The notes under the pieces are model-generated. The model saw only the letters and a list, made by a program, of their open reading frames with translations, was not told the DNA's origin and did no database searches. Shown here one piece after another: positions 54,840-64,000 of a stretch of DNA of 64,000 bases (positions are counted from its first letter, which is position 1; each line of letters begins with the position of its first letter). The stretch is from Datisca glomerata. Taxonomy: Eukaryota; Streptophyta; Magnoliopsida; Cucurbitales; Datiscaceae. Position numbers and translations under genes: made by a program. The stretch covers positions 1 through 64,000 of the forward strand of contig QANY01003987.1 of assembly GCA_003255025.1 (NCBI GenBank). The letters run 5' to 3'.

Positions 54840-55333
54840 TGACTGAGCAATCAAACTAACCTTCCACTGGTTAGTTATGTTCTTTTTCTATAAGCTGTCA
54901 AGGACATGTGTGTGTCCACGGGGTAAGCTAAGAGTGCTTATAGAATAACTAACTAGTGAATATTCTCCTGATGTACTAATAGACAAAAAACTTTATGTTG
55001 TGCGGGTGGGGATTAGTCTATTAGAGTATAAGAGAGAGAAGGGCAATGGGCGATGAAATGAAGATGAAAGAAGAGAGCATTGAAAGGGTCTCATTGCAAT
55101 CTTTCTTCACATTGTAAAACCTTATTTCGATATAATAGATTGGCTCTCGCAAGGCTGTTGGATGTAGGCTTATCTTCTTGATAAGCTAAACAAGGATAAA
55201 CACTGTCTTCTTCTTCTTCTTTACTTGTATTCTCCATTTTTTTTTTCTCTAGTTTACTTTTCTATTGATGTTTGTGAACTTACTAAGCTAGCTATTGATT
55301 TAGAGCTAGTTATAAGCGGCTTTAATAATAAAG
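54840..55333 (+). repeat. Element E 5' LTR (left end uncertain)
   Basis: Placed by the PBS at its right edge. It contains AGTATAAGAGAG (about 55027), a possible TATA region, and CT-rich sequence (55206-55260) typical of the R/U5 part of Copia LTRs. No second copy is available to fix the left end. Confidence 0.5.
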
Positions 55334-55345
55334 TGGTATCAAAGC
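55334..55345 (+). other. Element E primer binding site
   Basis: TGGTATCAAAGC, one change from the Met-tRNA site TGGTATCAGAGC, 72 bp before the gag frame opens. Confidence 0.85.
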
Positions 55346-55406
55346 ATGGGGTTCAATTCTTTCCTCACTGTTAAAATCTGAGTTATTAAGGAAACAAGTT
55401 TCCAAA

Positions 55407-56336
55407 GTGTTCGATAGAATTACAGAAATGGAAACTTCAACTACCAAGCAAGAGGTAGAGAGAATTGATGGTTCTAATGACTTTGTTGTGTGGAAAATGA
55501 AGATGTTGGCTCTTCTATGCAATCTAAGACTGGATGAGGCTCTAGGAGCGGAGAGTAAAATGCCTTCGATCTACACAGAAGATAAGAAGAATGACATCAT
55601 GAAAATGGCTTATAATACCTTGATTCTCAATCTCAGTGACAAGGTTTTGAGAGAAGTGGCTAAGATGAAGGCTGCTGCAGAGGTATGGTTAAAACTTGAA
55701 AGTTTATATATGAGTAAGTCTTTGTCTAGTAGATTATATCTAAAGGGAAGATTCTTTACACTTAAGATGTCTGAAGGGAAAAATCTGCAAGAACATATTG
55801 ATGATTTGAATAAGTTGTGTCTAGATCGTGAAAGTATACAGGTAGAGTATGAAGATGAAGACAAGGCTTTAGTATTGCTTCATTCTTTTCCCAAATCTTA
55901 TGAGAACTTTGTAGGCATATTGAAACACGGTAGAGAAAAACTCTCTCACTTGATGATGTGATTGGAGCACTGAACTCAAAGGACTTTCAAATGAGATGTG
56001 AACAAAAGGGTCAATCAGGTGACAACTTACCACTTAGGGGAAGAACAGACAAAAAGGAACAGAGAAATAAAGGGAAGTCCATATCTAAATCTAGGTCAGA
56101 GCATAAGATAAAATGCTATCATTGTCATGAAGAGGGCCATATTAGGAGACTTTGTCCAAAGAGGAAGCAAAAGAATAAAGAAAACAAAGTTGATAGAGGT
56201 GATGCAGCAGTGGTTGAAGAAGGCTATCATTGTCATGAAGAGGGCCATATTAGGAGACTTTGTCCAAAGAGGAAGCAAAAGAATAAAGAAAACAAAGTTG
56301 ATAGAGGTGATGCAGCAGTGGGAGTGCATATGTGTT
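55407..56336 (+). pseudogene. Element E gag with duplicated zinc knuckle
   Basis: Gag of the UBN2 type, open 55407-55961 (METSTTKQEVERIDGSNDFV at 55428, probably the true start; then NTLILNLSDKVLREV, LESLYMSKSL, LYLKGRFFTLKM). A frameshift near 55958 leads to 55958-56338, which carries the knuckle C-x2-C-x4-H-x4-C (CYHCHEEGHIRRLC). That block is duplicated in tandem with a 108-bp period (56115 and 56223), in frame. The second copy begins GYHC, so its first cysteine is absent and only one complete knuckle exists. Confidence 0.87.
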
Positions 56337-57847
56337 AGTTGTTGCTACCAAGAATTCCAGTAAATAATGGATTTTAGATTGTTCTTTTCATATGACACCC
56401 AACCAAGGCTGGTTTGAGAATTATAAAGCCGTAGATGGTGGTCAAGTATTGCTAGGGAACAACAAACCATGCAAGGTAGCAGGAATTGGAACAATCATAA
56501 TTAAAACCCATGATGACACTTAGAAACTTCTACCAGATGTGAGATATGTTCCGGAGCTGAAGAGGAACCTCATCTCAGTTGGGGTATTTGATGAATTAGG
56601 TTACTATTATAAGGCATAAGGTGGAGTTCCTAAGATCATGAAAGGTTCTCTAGTAATAATGAAGGGTATTAGAGAAAATGGTTTGTATACTCTACTAGGT
56701 AGCACAATGTTTGGGGTGGAGCAACAACATTTTATCACTAGTCCTGAAAAGTAAAAAATGTGGCATCTTATATTAGCACATGTTTCAGAAAGAAGTCTGA
56801 ATGAACTGGAAAAACAGGGACTGTTGTGTGGTGATAAGCTAGACAAGCTTGAATTTTGTAAACATTATGTTTATGGCAAAACCCGCAGGGTGAAATTCAA
56901 TAAGTCTCCAAACTGAACCAAAGAAGCTCTAAGCTATATACATTTTGATCTTTGGGGGCCATCAAGGACAAAAACTCATGGTGGTGGAAAGTACTACATC
57001 ACCTTTATTGATGACTACTCAAGGAAGGTATGGTTGTACATGATTAGTAACAACTTTCATAGAAGTTTGTATGATATTTGTGTTTATTATAAATGGAAAG
57101 ACGGTAGATCATGAATTTTCTTGTTGTTATATGTAGATGATATCCTTATTGCATCCACTGATATGACTGAAATATATAAGCTTAAGAAGCAGTTGAATTT
57201 GGCCTTTGAGATGAAGCATTTGGGAGCAGCCAAGAAAATACTAGGGATGGAGATTACAAGGGATAGAAAACAAAAACTACTGTTTATATCCGAAGGTAAT
57301 TACATTGCTAGAATCCTGAAGAAGTTTAACATGGAGAATGCAAAACATGTTCAGGTACCTTTGGCAGCACATTTTAAACTGTCTACATCACTCTCACCTT
57401 CTACTGAGGAATAAAAGAGATAAATGTGTAAGGTGCCTTATTCAAGTGCTGTGGGAAGTTTCATGTATTCTATAGTTTTGCACCAGACCTGATTTGACTT
57501 ATGCAACTAGTATGGTAAGTATATTTATGTCCAAACAAGGTCAAGGTCACTGGAAAGCAGTAAAATGAGTATTCAAATATTTGAGAAATACATGTTTTCA
57601 TGGTCTGTTGTATGGCAACTCAGAATCAGAAGTTGAGGATCTGGTTGGTTTTATTGATTCAGATTATGCAGGAGATCTGGATAAAAGAAGGTCTTTGACT
57701 GGTTTTATTTTCAAGTTATTTGGTTGTACAGTTAGTTGGAAAGCAAATCTACAACCAGTAGTAGCTTTATCAACTACAAAAGCTGAATATATAACTCTAA
57801 CTGAGGCTGTTAAGAAAGCACTTTGGTTACAAATCCGCATAATATAG
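56337..57847 (+). pseudogene. Element E pol remnant
   Basis: In order: protease region (DCSFHMTPNQGWF near 56380; the DSG is now DCS), GAG-pre-integrase (MWHLILAHVSERSLNELEKQ near 56760), start of integrase (HFDLWGPSRTKTHGG near 56950, FIDDYSRKVWLY near 57010), then a direct jump at about 57110 into RT at LLLYVDDILIAS (57121), so the rest of integrase and the first half of RT are deleted. RNase H follows (FIDSDYAGDLDKRRSLTGFI, 57650-57710) and the sequence ends after EAVKKALWLQ at 57847. Many stops occur. Confidence 0.85.
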
Positions 57848-58134
57848 ATGCATTTATTTGCATACTCAATAACTAAGAAGTTGTAAAAAAATGTACTTTT
57901 TAGAGAAAATCAAACCTTTTAAACGATAAAAAAAGATCCATAGGATTCCACTATATTTCTTTCTTCCCTCGTTAGGGGTGTTCTGTGAGTGGTGATTTAG
58001 TTTTGGATCAATTTGAATGAAATTAATCTAGTTGGTTTTCTTGACCAAATGATCCAAACCAAACCAATTATATTTATAAATCAACTCAAACTAAGATGTT
58101 AATTATTAGTTTTTTCTTTATCAAATCTCAAAAG
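57848..58134. other. Non-coding, no recognised feature
   Basis: Short AT-rich gap between the broken end of element E and the RNase H-like pseudogene. Confidence 0.45.
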
Positions 58135-58832
58135 AACTTTTATTATTCAAAAGCATCAAGGGGGTTTAAAACTCCCATTAACAAATTGTCTCTCTTTAAT
58201 AATGAGAGAAGCAATCCTACAAGATAAATTATGAAATTCTGAAACAAAATAGTTCTGACTAGAACTAAACTTAGCAAAGGCTTCGGCAACTGAATTTTGA
58301 TTTCTATTTACCCAAACAATATTACACAACTAAAAAATATTAACTAGAGAACACACATCAGCCACCATGTTGTTGGATCTCCAATCCGCATTAAGACCAG
58401 AATTAATCCAAACAGTAGCAAGTTTAGAGTCAGTCTCCACAATAATTATTCTTCAACCAGTACGCAAAGCACATTTTAAACCTTCCCAGATAGCATTATT
58501 TTCAGTCCAAATAATACAGGAAGCTGACATTTTCTTTCCGTACACATAAAGAGCAGTTCCACATCAACCTCCAATCACAATCCCTATAAGAAGCTGAGAT
58601 AAGAAATTTTTGAAAAGATGTATCACAGTTAATCTTAATGCTACATGCATAAAAAAGGAGACAAGGATAGAGATAACCCAACTCTATCCACAGTAGAAGA
58701 AGCAGGTTGGATCACGGGATGAGCTGCAAGGCTCTAAAAGTAAGATAAAGCAAAGAAAGCTTTCTGCACAATAACAATTAGATTAACAGATGCTCCCTGA
58801 AAATGACTTCATTCCTGCCTTTCCAAATGAAC
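58135..58832 (-). pseudogene. LINE-derived RNase H-like (RVT_3) pseudogene
   Basis: On the minus strand, FIWKGRNEVIF (near 58830-58800) is the zf-RVT-to-RNase H linker. Then comes an RNase H fold: KMSASCIIWTENNAIWEGL (58540-58480), IIIVETDSKLATVWI (58445-58400) and NIVWVNRNQNSVAEAFAKFS (58320-58265). These are hallmarks of the RVT_3 domain found at the end of plant non-LTR elements and in host genes derived from them. Stops are frequent. Element F inserted at 58832, so the upstream part (RT) lies beyond the right edge of the window if it survives. It could instead belong to the LINE at 51400-53230, displaced by later insertions, but nothing here proves it. Confidence 0.7.
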
Positions 58833-59433
58833 TGTTGTAATTTGATCAATACATAACCTTATGATACCTAATAAAACAGTCACAAGCAGTTATCTAAACT
58901 ACCTACAGTACAACTGGCAAAACCTTATCAATTCAGCTATCCCTTCTAATTTCACATACATATATATAAGGGATAACATAAGAAAATCATACAACTGCTA
59001 TACAACTCAGAAAGTACTCCTACGCAAGTTATCCAGCAAGAAAGCAATTCAATAAGCAAGAAAGTATTCTTGGAACAAAAATCAGAACAAGGGTTGAGAG
59101 CATATCAACAAGGGTTCTACTTCTAGCTATCTGAGCTAGGTTTGTTGGGTAATCGGGAAGGGAGAAATACTGTAAATCTTAAAGACTTGTAATCTATAAA
59201 CTTTACTTGTTTTATAGTGCATAGAACTCTAGTTTAAGATCAACTGGATGTAGGCTCTTTTGAGCTCAACCAGTATATGTCTTTGTGTCCAGATTCTTCT
59301 CCTTTACTCTTGCATGTCGCATTTGACCTTCCATCTCTGCAATCTCTTAGATCTTTCTTCAAGCTCTTCAGTTTCTTTGCATCGCAATAACATTAAGATT
59401 ACATTATGAGTTAGTATCAATCAGAAACTAACA
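58833..59433 (+). repeat. Element F 5' LTR (601 bp)
   Basis: TGTTGTAATTTGATC to ...GAAACTAACA, followed by G and the PBS. It contains TATATATAAGGG (about 58964). It aligns with 63763-64000 over the first 240 bp with scattered substitutions. Confidence 0.9.
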
Positions 59434-59434
59434 G

Positions 59435-59446
59435 TGGTATCAGAGT
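59435..59446 (+). other. Element F primer binding site
   Basis: TGGTATCAGAGT, a near-perfect Met-tRNA site. Confidence 0.88.
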
Positions 59447-59726
59447 TGGGCTTCAAGGCCTTTCAAGAATTTAATGAAAAGTTTGTCATCCCTACCTTGG
59501 AGTCACGACAGAATCTAGTGAAATGGAATCTTTTGAAGACTCGTCAGGAAGCATAGATTCCACTGAAGAAAACCTATCAAAATCATCAAGTTCAGATCAA
59601 GAAGTTGAATCTTACCAAGATTCAATCCAAGAAAGAAATAAAGAAACCTCAAGAACTCTAACAATCAAGGACCCTGCTCTAACATTAAATCAAAACAATG
59701 AATATCATTAGTTTGATTCAAGGACA

Positions 59727-60540
59727 ATGGGATCAACTAGGTTTGAGGTGGATATGTTTGATGGAACTGGTGATTTTGGGATTTGGAGAAGGAAAATCAG
59801 AGCACTATTGGCGTAGCAAAAGTTCTAAAGGCACTAGAAGACCCTTCTAAACTTCCAGACACTCTATTTCAAGATCAGAAAGAAGAAATGATGGAAAAAA
59901 CTCTAAGAACCATCATTTTAAATCTATCTGACAATGTTCTTAGAGAAGTAAACGAGGAGGACACTGCTGCAAAGATATGGGAAAGGTTAGAAAGCCTGTA
60001 CATGAAAAAATCCCTGACAAATAAGATTTATCTTAAGGAAAGATTGTTCGGTTTTAAGATGGATACATATAAGAGCCTTGAACAAAATCTAAATGATTTT
60101 AAGAGGATGACTATTGAATTGGCCAATGCTGAGGCAAATGAAAAATTGAGTATGTCAAGGATGTCAAGGCTACCATTAAGTATGGTAACACAACACTCAA
60201 TTTGGAAGAGTGTGTTTTAGCCCAAAGATCGAAAGATCTGGAGTTGAAAAATGAAAAGAAGGAGGTTGCTGAAAACTTACTGATTAGAGGGAGAAGTAAC
60301 CAGAGAACCCAAAATCAGAAAGGGAGAGAGAAGAGCAGGGGATGTAGCAGCAATATATCTCAATCAAAAGGGAGGAAAACATCCAAGAAATGTTATTTCT
60401 ATGGCAAGGAAGGCCATTTAAAAATGAACTGTTATAGATGGAAAAAGAAGCAGAAAGAAAATGGTGCAAATGGTGAGGATCTTGCTACCATCACAGTTGA
60501 ATATAGTGATGGTGAAGTTCTTGCTGTCACAACAGAGAGT
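59727..60540 (+). pseudogene. Element F gag remnant
   Basis: It starts MGSTRFEVDMFDGTGDFGIW at 59727. A frameshift near 59790 moves coding to 59783-60220 (LEDPSKLPDTL, TIILNLSDNVLREV, LESLYMKKSL, IYLKERLFGFKM), then another shift near 60200 to the frame of 60202-61248. The zinc knuckle (near 60390-60435) reads CYFYGKEGHLKMNC: the second cysteine is Tyr, so zinc binding is probably lost. Organisation is that of UBN2-type Copia gag. Confidence 0.85.
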
Positions 60541-63500
60541 AGCAACACTGAATGGATCCTAGACTCAGGTTGTACCTATCATATGAGTCCTAGAAGAGAA
60601 TGGTTCACTAGTTTTCAAGCTATCAATGGTGGAAAAATGCTCATGGGAAATGATCAAGCCTGCGATGCATTTGGGATATGTACAATTGCTATAAAAATGT
60701 ATGATGGGATGGTAAGATCTTTAGGAAATGTGAGATATATCTCTGACTTGAAAAGAAACCTAGTCTCTATAGGGATACTTGATGAAGAAGGGTACACATA
60801 CAAGGCAAAAAAAGGAACAATTAAGATTTCAAAGGGTTCTTTGGTAGTGATTAAGGGTGTAAAAAGAAATGGACTATATTTGATGCTTGGGAAGACAATT
60901 ATAGGAAATGATACCATGGTTAGCAAGCCTAATCATTCTGATGCAGATTTATGTCATAAAAGAATGGGCCACATGAGTGACATAGGTCTTCAAGTTCTGT
61001 GTAAACAGGGGCTGCTTGATAAAAAGAAAATTCAGAACCTAGAATTCTATGAACATTGTGTGTTAGGAAAGCATCATAAGTTGAAATTAAACATGGGAAC
61101 TCATGAAGCTAAAGATGTTTTGGAATATGTCCATGCTGATTTATGGGGTCCAGCACCTACTCCAACACATGAAGGTAACCTTTATTTTTTGTCAATTGTA
61201 GATGATTTCTCTAAAATGGTCTGGGTGTTCTTATTGAAACAAAAATGATAAGCTTTTGATAAATCTAGAAGCTAGTAGACGCTCACAGAGAATCAGACAG
61301 GTAAAAGGTTAAAGGTAGTGATGACTAATAATGGTTTAGAATTATGCAATAATACCTTTGACATACACTACAAAGAGACTAGGTATCTTAAGGCACAAAA
61401 CTGTTAGGAACACTCCCCAATAGAATGTGATAGTAGAAAAGGATGAATAGGAACCTTTTGAATAAAGTGAGAAGCATGCTATTAAGTTTAGGTCTAAATA
61501 AGAAATTTTGGGGTGAGACAGTTAAAACTGCTGCTTACTTAGTCAATAGGAGTCCTTCTACTGCTATAGGTCTTAAAACTCCCATAGAAAGGTGGTCTTG
61601 TAAACCACCAAACTTAAGTCACATCAGAGTGTTTGGCTGTGCAACTTTTACACATCAAAACATAGGTAAATTAGAACCGAGGGCACTGAAATGTGTATTT
61701 CTTGGATACTCAGAAGGTGTCAAGGGCTATAGACTTTGGTCCAAGGATGTTGTAGGTGTGAAAATTATTACTAGTAGGGATGTCAAGTTTAATGAAACTG
61801 ACATGCCTTGTTTGAAGGAATCTTTGAGCAATGCAAGTGAAAACAACAAAGATATTAGAAAATCCAAGGAAGCTGAGTTTGAGGTGGAGCCATTTATAAA
61901 TGCAAGCTGGCTCACTGATCAAACTCAGGAACATGAACATCAACCACAAGACCAAGCTGACAAGATGAGGGAGACCAAGGATCAGAAGAGACTAATGAAC
62001 CCTCTAAGGAACTATCGGCTAACAAGAGATAGAGAAAGAAGACAGGTAAAACCTAATCCTAAGTTTTCCAATTCTGATCTAATTGTATTTACTTTATTTT
62101 CAGGTCAAAACTTGGAGGAACAAGAATCACAAACAGTAACAGAAGCCCTACAAGGAAAGGATTCAAGAAAATAGCTTAAAGATATGCAAGAAGAGATGTT
62201 ATCACTTCAGAAAAATAAAACATGGATACTTGTTCTTAGACCTAACAAACAAAAGGTGGTAGATTGCAAATGAATATTCAAAATGAAAGAGGATTCAAGC
62301 AAAGAGGAATAAAAAAGATATAAGGCAAGATTAGTTGCTAAGGGGTTTACACAGAAGGAGGGAATAGACTTAAATGAAATATTCTCTCCAGTTGCCAAAT
62401 ATAAGACAATCAAAATTATTCTAGCACTAGTGGTACAGTACAATTGGGAGCTGGAACAATTAGATGTGAAGACTGCCTTTCTCCATGGAGAACTAGAAGA
62501 GACCATTTATATGAGACAACCAGAAGATTTTGAAGAAAAAGGAAAAGAAGGTATGGTCTGTCTCCTTAAAAGGTCTCTTTATGGGTTAAGGCAGTCTCCT
62601 AGACAATGGTATAAGAGATTTGATGCCTTTATGGAGAGAATTGAGTTTTCTAGGAGTAATTTTGACAATTGTCTCTACTTTGATAAAATTGAGAGGGGTG
62701 AGATGTGTGTGTACCTCTTAATCTATGTTGATGACATGTTATTAGCTTGCCAAAATAGAGACAAGATAGCTAAGATTAAGAAACTTTTACATTCTGAGTT
62801 TGATATGAAAGATCTAGGATGTGCTAAGAAAATTCTAGGTATAAATATCATTAGGAACATAATTAAAGGCTCATTAAAGTTGTCTCAAACAAGTTATCTC
62901 CTAAAATTGATTAAGAAATTCTCTATAGATGCTGCTAAGGAAGTTTCTCTGCCCTTAGCTACTCATTTTCAATTGTCTATGCATCTTTGTCCTAAGGATG
63001 ATATAGAAAGGGAGGAAATTTCTAAAGTACCTTACTCTACTGCTGTTGGCTCTATTATGTACACTATGATTAGTACTAGACCAAGTTTAACTCACTCTAT
63101 AAGTGTTTTGAGCAGATATATAAGCAATCTTGGGAAAGGCCATTGGCAGGCCATGAAATGACTCTAGAGATACATAAAAGGTACAACATATATAGACATA
63201 ACATATATAAAGGGACCTGGTAAAATATATGTGGATGGTTTTGTAGATTCTGATTATGCAGGGGACATTGATAGAAGGAGATCAACTACACATCCTACAT
63301 ATTTACCATAAATGGAAACTCAACTTCAAAGCACTGTGACTTTATCCACAACAGAGACAGAATATATTGCTACTACAGAGGCTGTCAAAGAAGCAATATG
63401 GCTTCAGGGACTTTTCAAGAAAATAAGTGTAAATGATGAAGTTGCTACTGTCTATTCAGACAGCTAGTCCTCATTACACCTATGTAAAAACCCAGTCTTT

Positions 63501-63678
63501 CATGAAATGACCAAGCATGTTGAAATCAGATATCACTACATCAGAGATATAAAGGCAAAGGGAGAAGTAAAACTAGAGAAGATTTCAACAGATGATAATA
63601 CTGCAGATATGGGAACTAAAGTCCTACCAGTGAAGAAATTCAAACAATGCCTTGAATTCCTCAACACAGACAATGGAT
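60541..63678 (+). pseudogene. Element F pol (PR, IN, RT, RNase H)
   Basis: Protease WILDSGCTYHM (60552-60584). GAG-pre-integrase LCHKRMGHMSD with HCVLGKHHK (60950-61080). Integrase HADLWGPAPTPTHEG and SIVDDFSKMVWVF (61132-61236), then stops near 61246 and broken sequence to 61440, then 61443-62174 with KFWGETVKTAAYLVNRSP and the HIRVFGCATF tail. RT has YKARLVAKGFTQKEGIDLNE (near 62325), LDVKTAFLHGELEE (62460), SLYGLRQSPRQWYKRF (62572) and catalytic YVDDMLLA (62725). RNase H has VDSDYAGDIDRRRS (63245), STTETEYIATTEAVKEAIWL (63350) and TKHVEIRYH (63508). It ends LNTDNG-stop at 63678. At least ten stops or frameshifts occur; the integrase DDE triad is interrupted. Confidence 0.88.
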
Positions 63679-63750
63679 GATCAGATTGGGTGGAGCTGTG
63701 ATAACCTAGAGTTCCTATGCACTATGAAGAGAGATAAGGTTCTGTATGAT

Positions 63751-63762
63751 CAAGGTGGAGAT
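63751..63762 (+). other. Element F polypurine tract
   Basis: CAAGGTGGAGAT directly before the LTR start TGTT. Confidence 0.8.
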
Positions 63763-64000
63763 TGTTATTATTTGATCAATATAGAACCTTATGATACCTA
63801 ATAAAATATTTACAAGTAGTTACCTAAACTACCTATAGCACATCTGGCAAAACCTTATCAATTCATTCAGCTATTCCTTCTAATTTCACACACACGCACG
63901 CGCACACACATACACACACACATATAAGGGATAACATAAGAAAATCATACAACTGTCATACAATTCAGAAAGTATTCCTACGCAAGTTATCAAGCAAGAA
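63763..64000 (+). repeat. Element F 3' LTR (partial)
   Basis: The first 238 bp of the LTR. Compared with the 5' LTR it has a longer CA/CG microsatellite (63883-63923) just before the TATA region. It continues past the window. Confidence 0.88.

Larger units (their letters stand above)
54840..57847 (+). mobile_element. Copia element E, 3'-truncated
   Basis: Plus-strand Copia element. The 5' LTR ends at about 55333; its start is uncertain, perhaps near 54840. Then come the PBS, gag (55407-56336) and a decayed pol that stops abruptly in RNase H at 57847. The C-terminus of pol, PPT and 3' LTR are missing, so the LTR start and target duplication cannot be set. The gag and protease are close in type to element F. 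Confidence 0.78.
58833..64000 (+). mobile_element. Copia element F (3' end outside window)
   Basis: Plus-strand Copia element: 5' LTR 58833-59433, PBS, gag, protease, integrase, RT, RNase H, PPT (63751-63762), and a 3' LTR that starts at 63763 and runs off the window. All pol domains are represented in order, which makes it the most complete Copia element here, though stops and frameshifts are spread through it. It inserted into the RVT_3 pseudogene. The expected 3' target duplication (TGAAC-like, from 58828-58832) lies outside the window. Confidence 0.88.

Overview
The window is nuclear DNA of a flowering plant, probably a dicot. It is AT-rich and gene-poor, and almost everything recognisable is transposable-element or endogenous-virus sequence: Ty1/Copia and Ty3/Gypsy LTR elements, a LINE, hAT-, CACTA- and PIF/Harbinger-type DNA transposon pieces, a mitochondrial gene fragment, and an endogenous plant pararetrovirus (Caulimoviridae) locus. 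I found no intact host protein-coding gene, no tRNA or rRNA gene and no CRISPR array. The species cannot be named from this sequence.

Layout. 1-1801: unassigned DNA with a short mitochondrial ccmFN-like insertion. 1802-20342: one old minus-strand Copia element (A) with matching LTRs, a perfect 5-bp target duplication, PBS and PPT. It is cut into pieces by two copies of a second Copia family with about 2.2-kb LTRs: B1 (minus, 2182-9649) and B2 (plus, 11299-18452). B1 and B2 face opposite ways, so they form a multi-kilobase inverted repeat. 20343-24857: unassigned DNA carrying two hAT-like MITEs, a CACTA end and a PIF/Harbinger fragment with a Myb/SANT-like ORF. 24858-30586: a gag-only Gypsy element (C) with a perfect 5-bp target duplication, a 36-bp repeat array in its LTRs and a 37-bp x 11 minisatellite inside.

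30774-44392: an endogenous pararetrovirus cluster of three rearranged segments: D1 (plus), D3 (minus) and D2 (plus). D2 holds nearly a whole genome: promoter, leader, Met-tRNA-type primer site, movement protein, a broken middle ORF, and a coat/protease/RT/RNase H polyprotein that keeps its frame for 1,243 codons with two stops, running into a fourth ORF. D1 holds the RT end plus the fourth ORF and a second promoter/leader. Several junctions are mosaics of 20-50 bp viral scraps in mixed orientation.

44393-54800: mostly non-coding DNA with microsatellites, an LTR-like segment, several degenerate tandem arrays and a minus-strand LINE (about 51400-53230) that contains a poly-G run with an N. 54840-57847: a truncated Copia element (E) with a recent in-frame duplication of its gag zinc knuckle. 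58135-58832: a LINE-type RNase H (RVT_3) pseudogene. 58833-64000: Copia element F inserted in that pseudogene; it runs off the right edge inside its 3' LTR. Every element looks decayed. What the window records is the order of events: nesting, deletion, inversion and repair.
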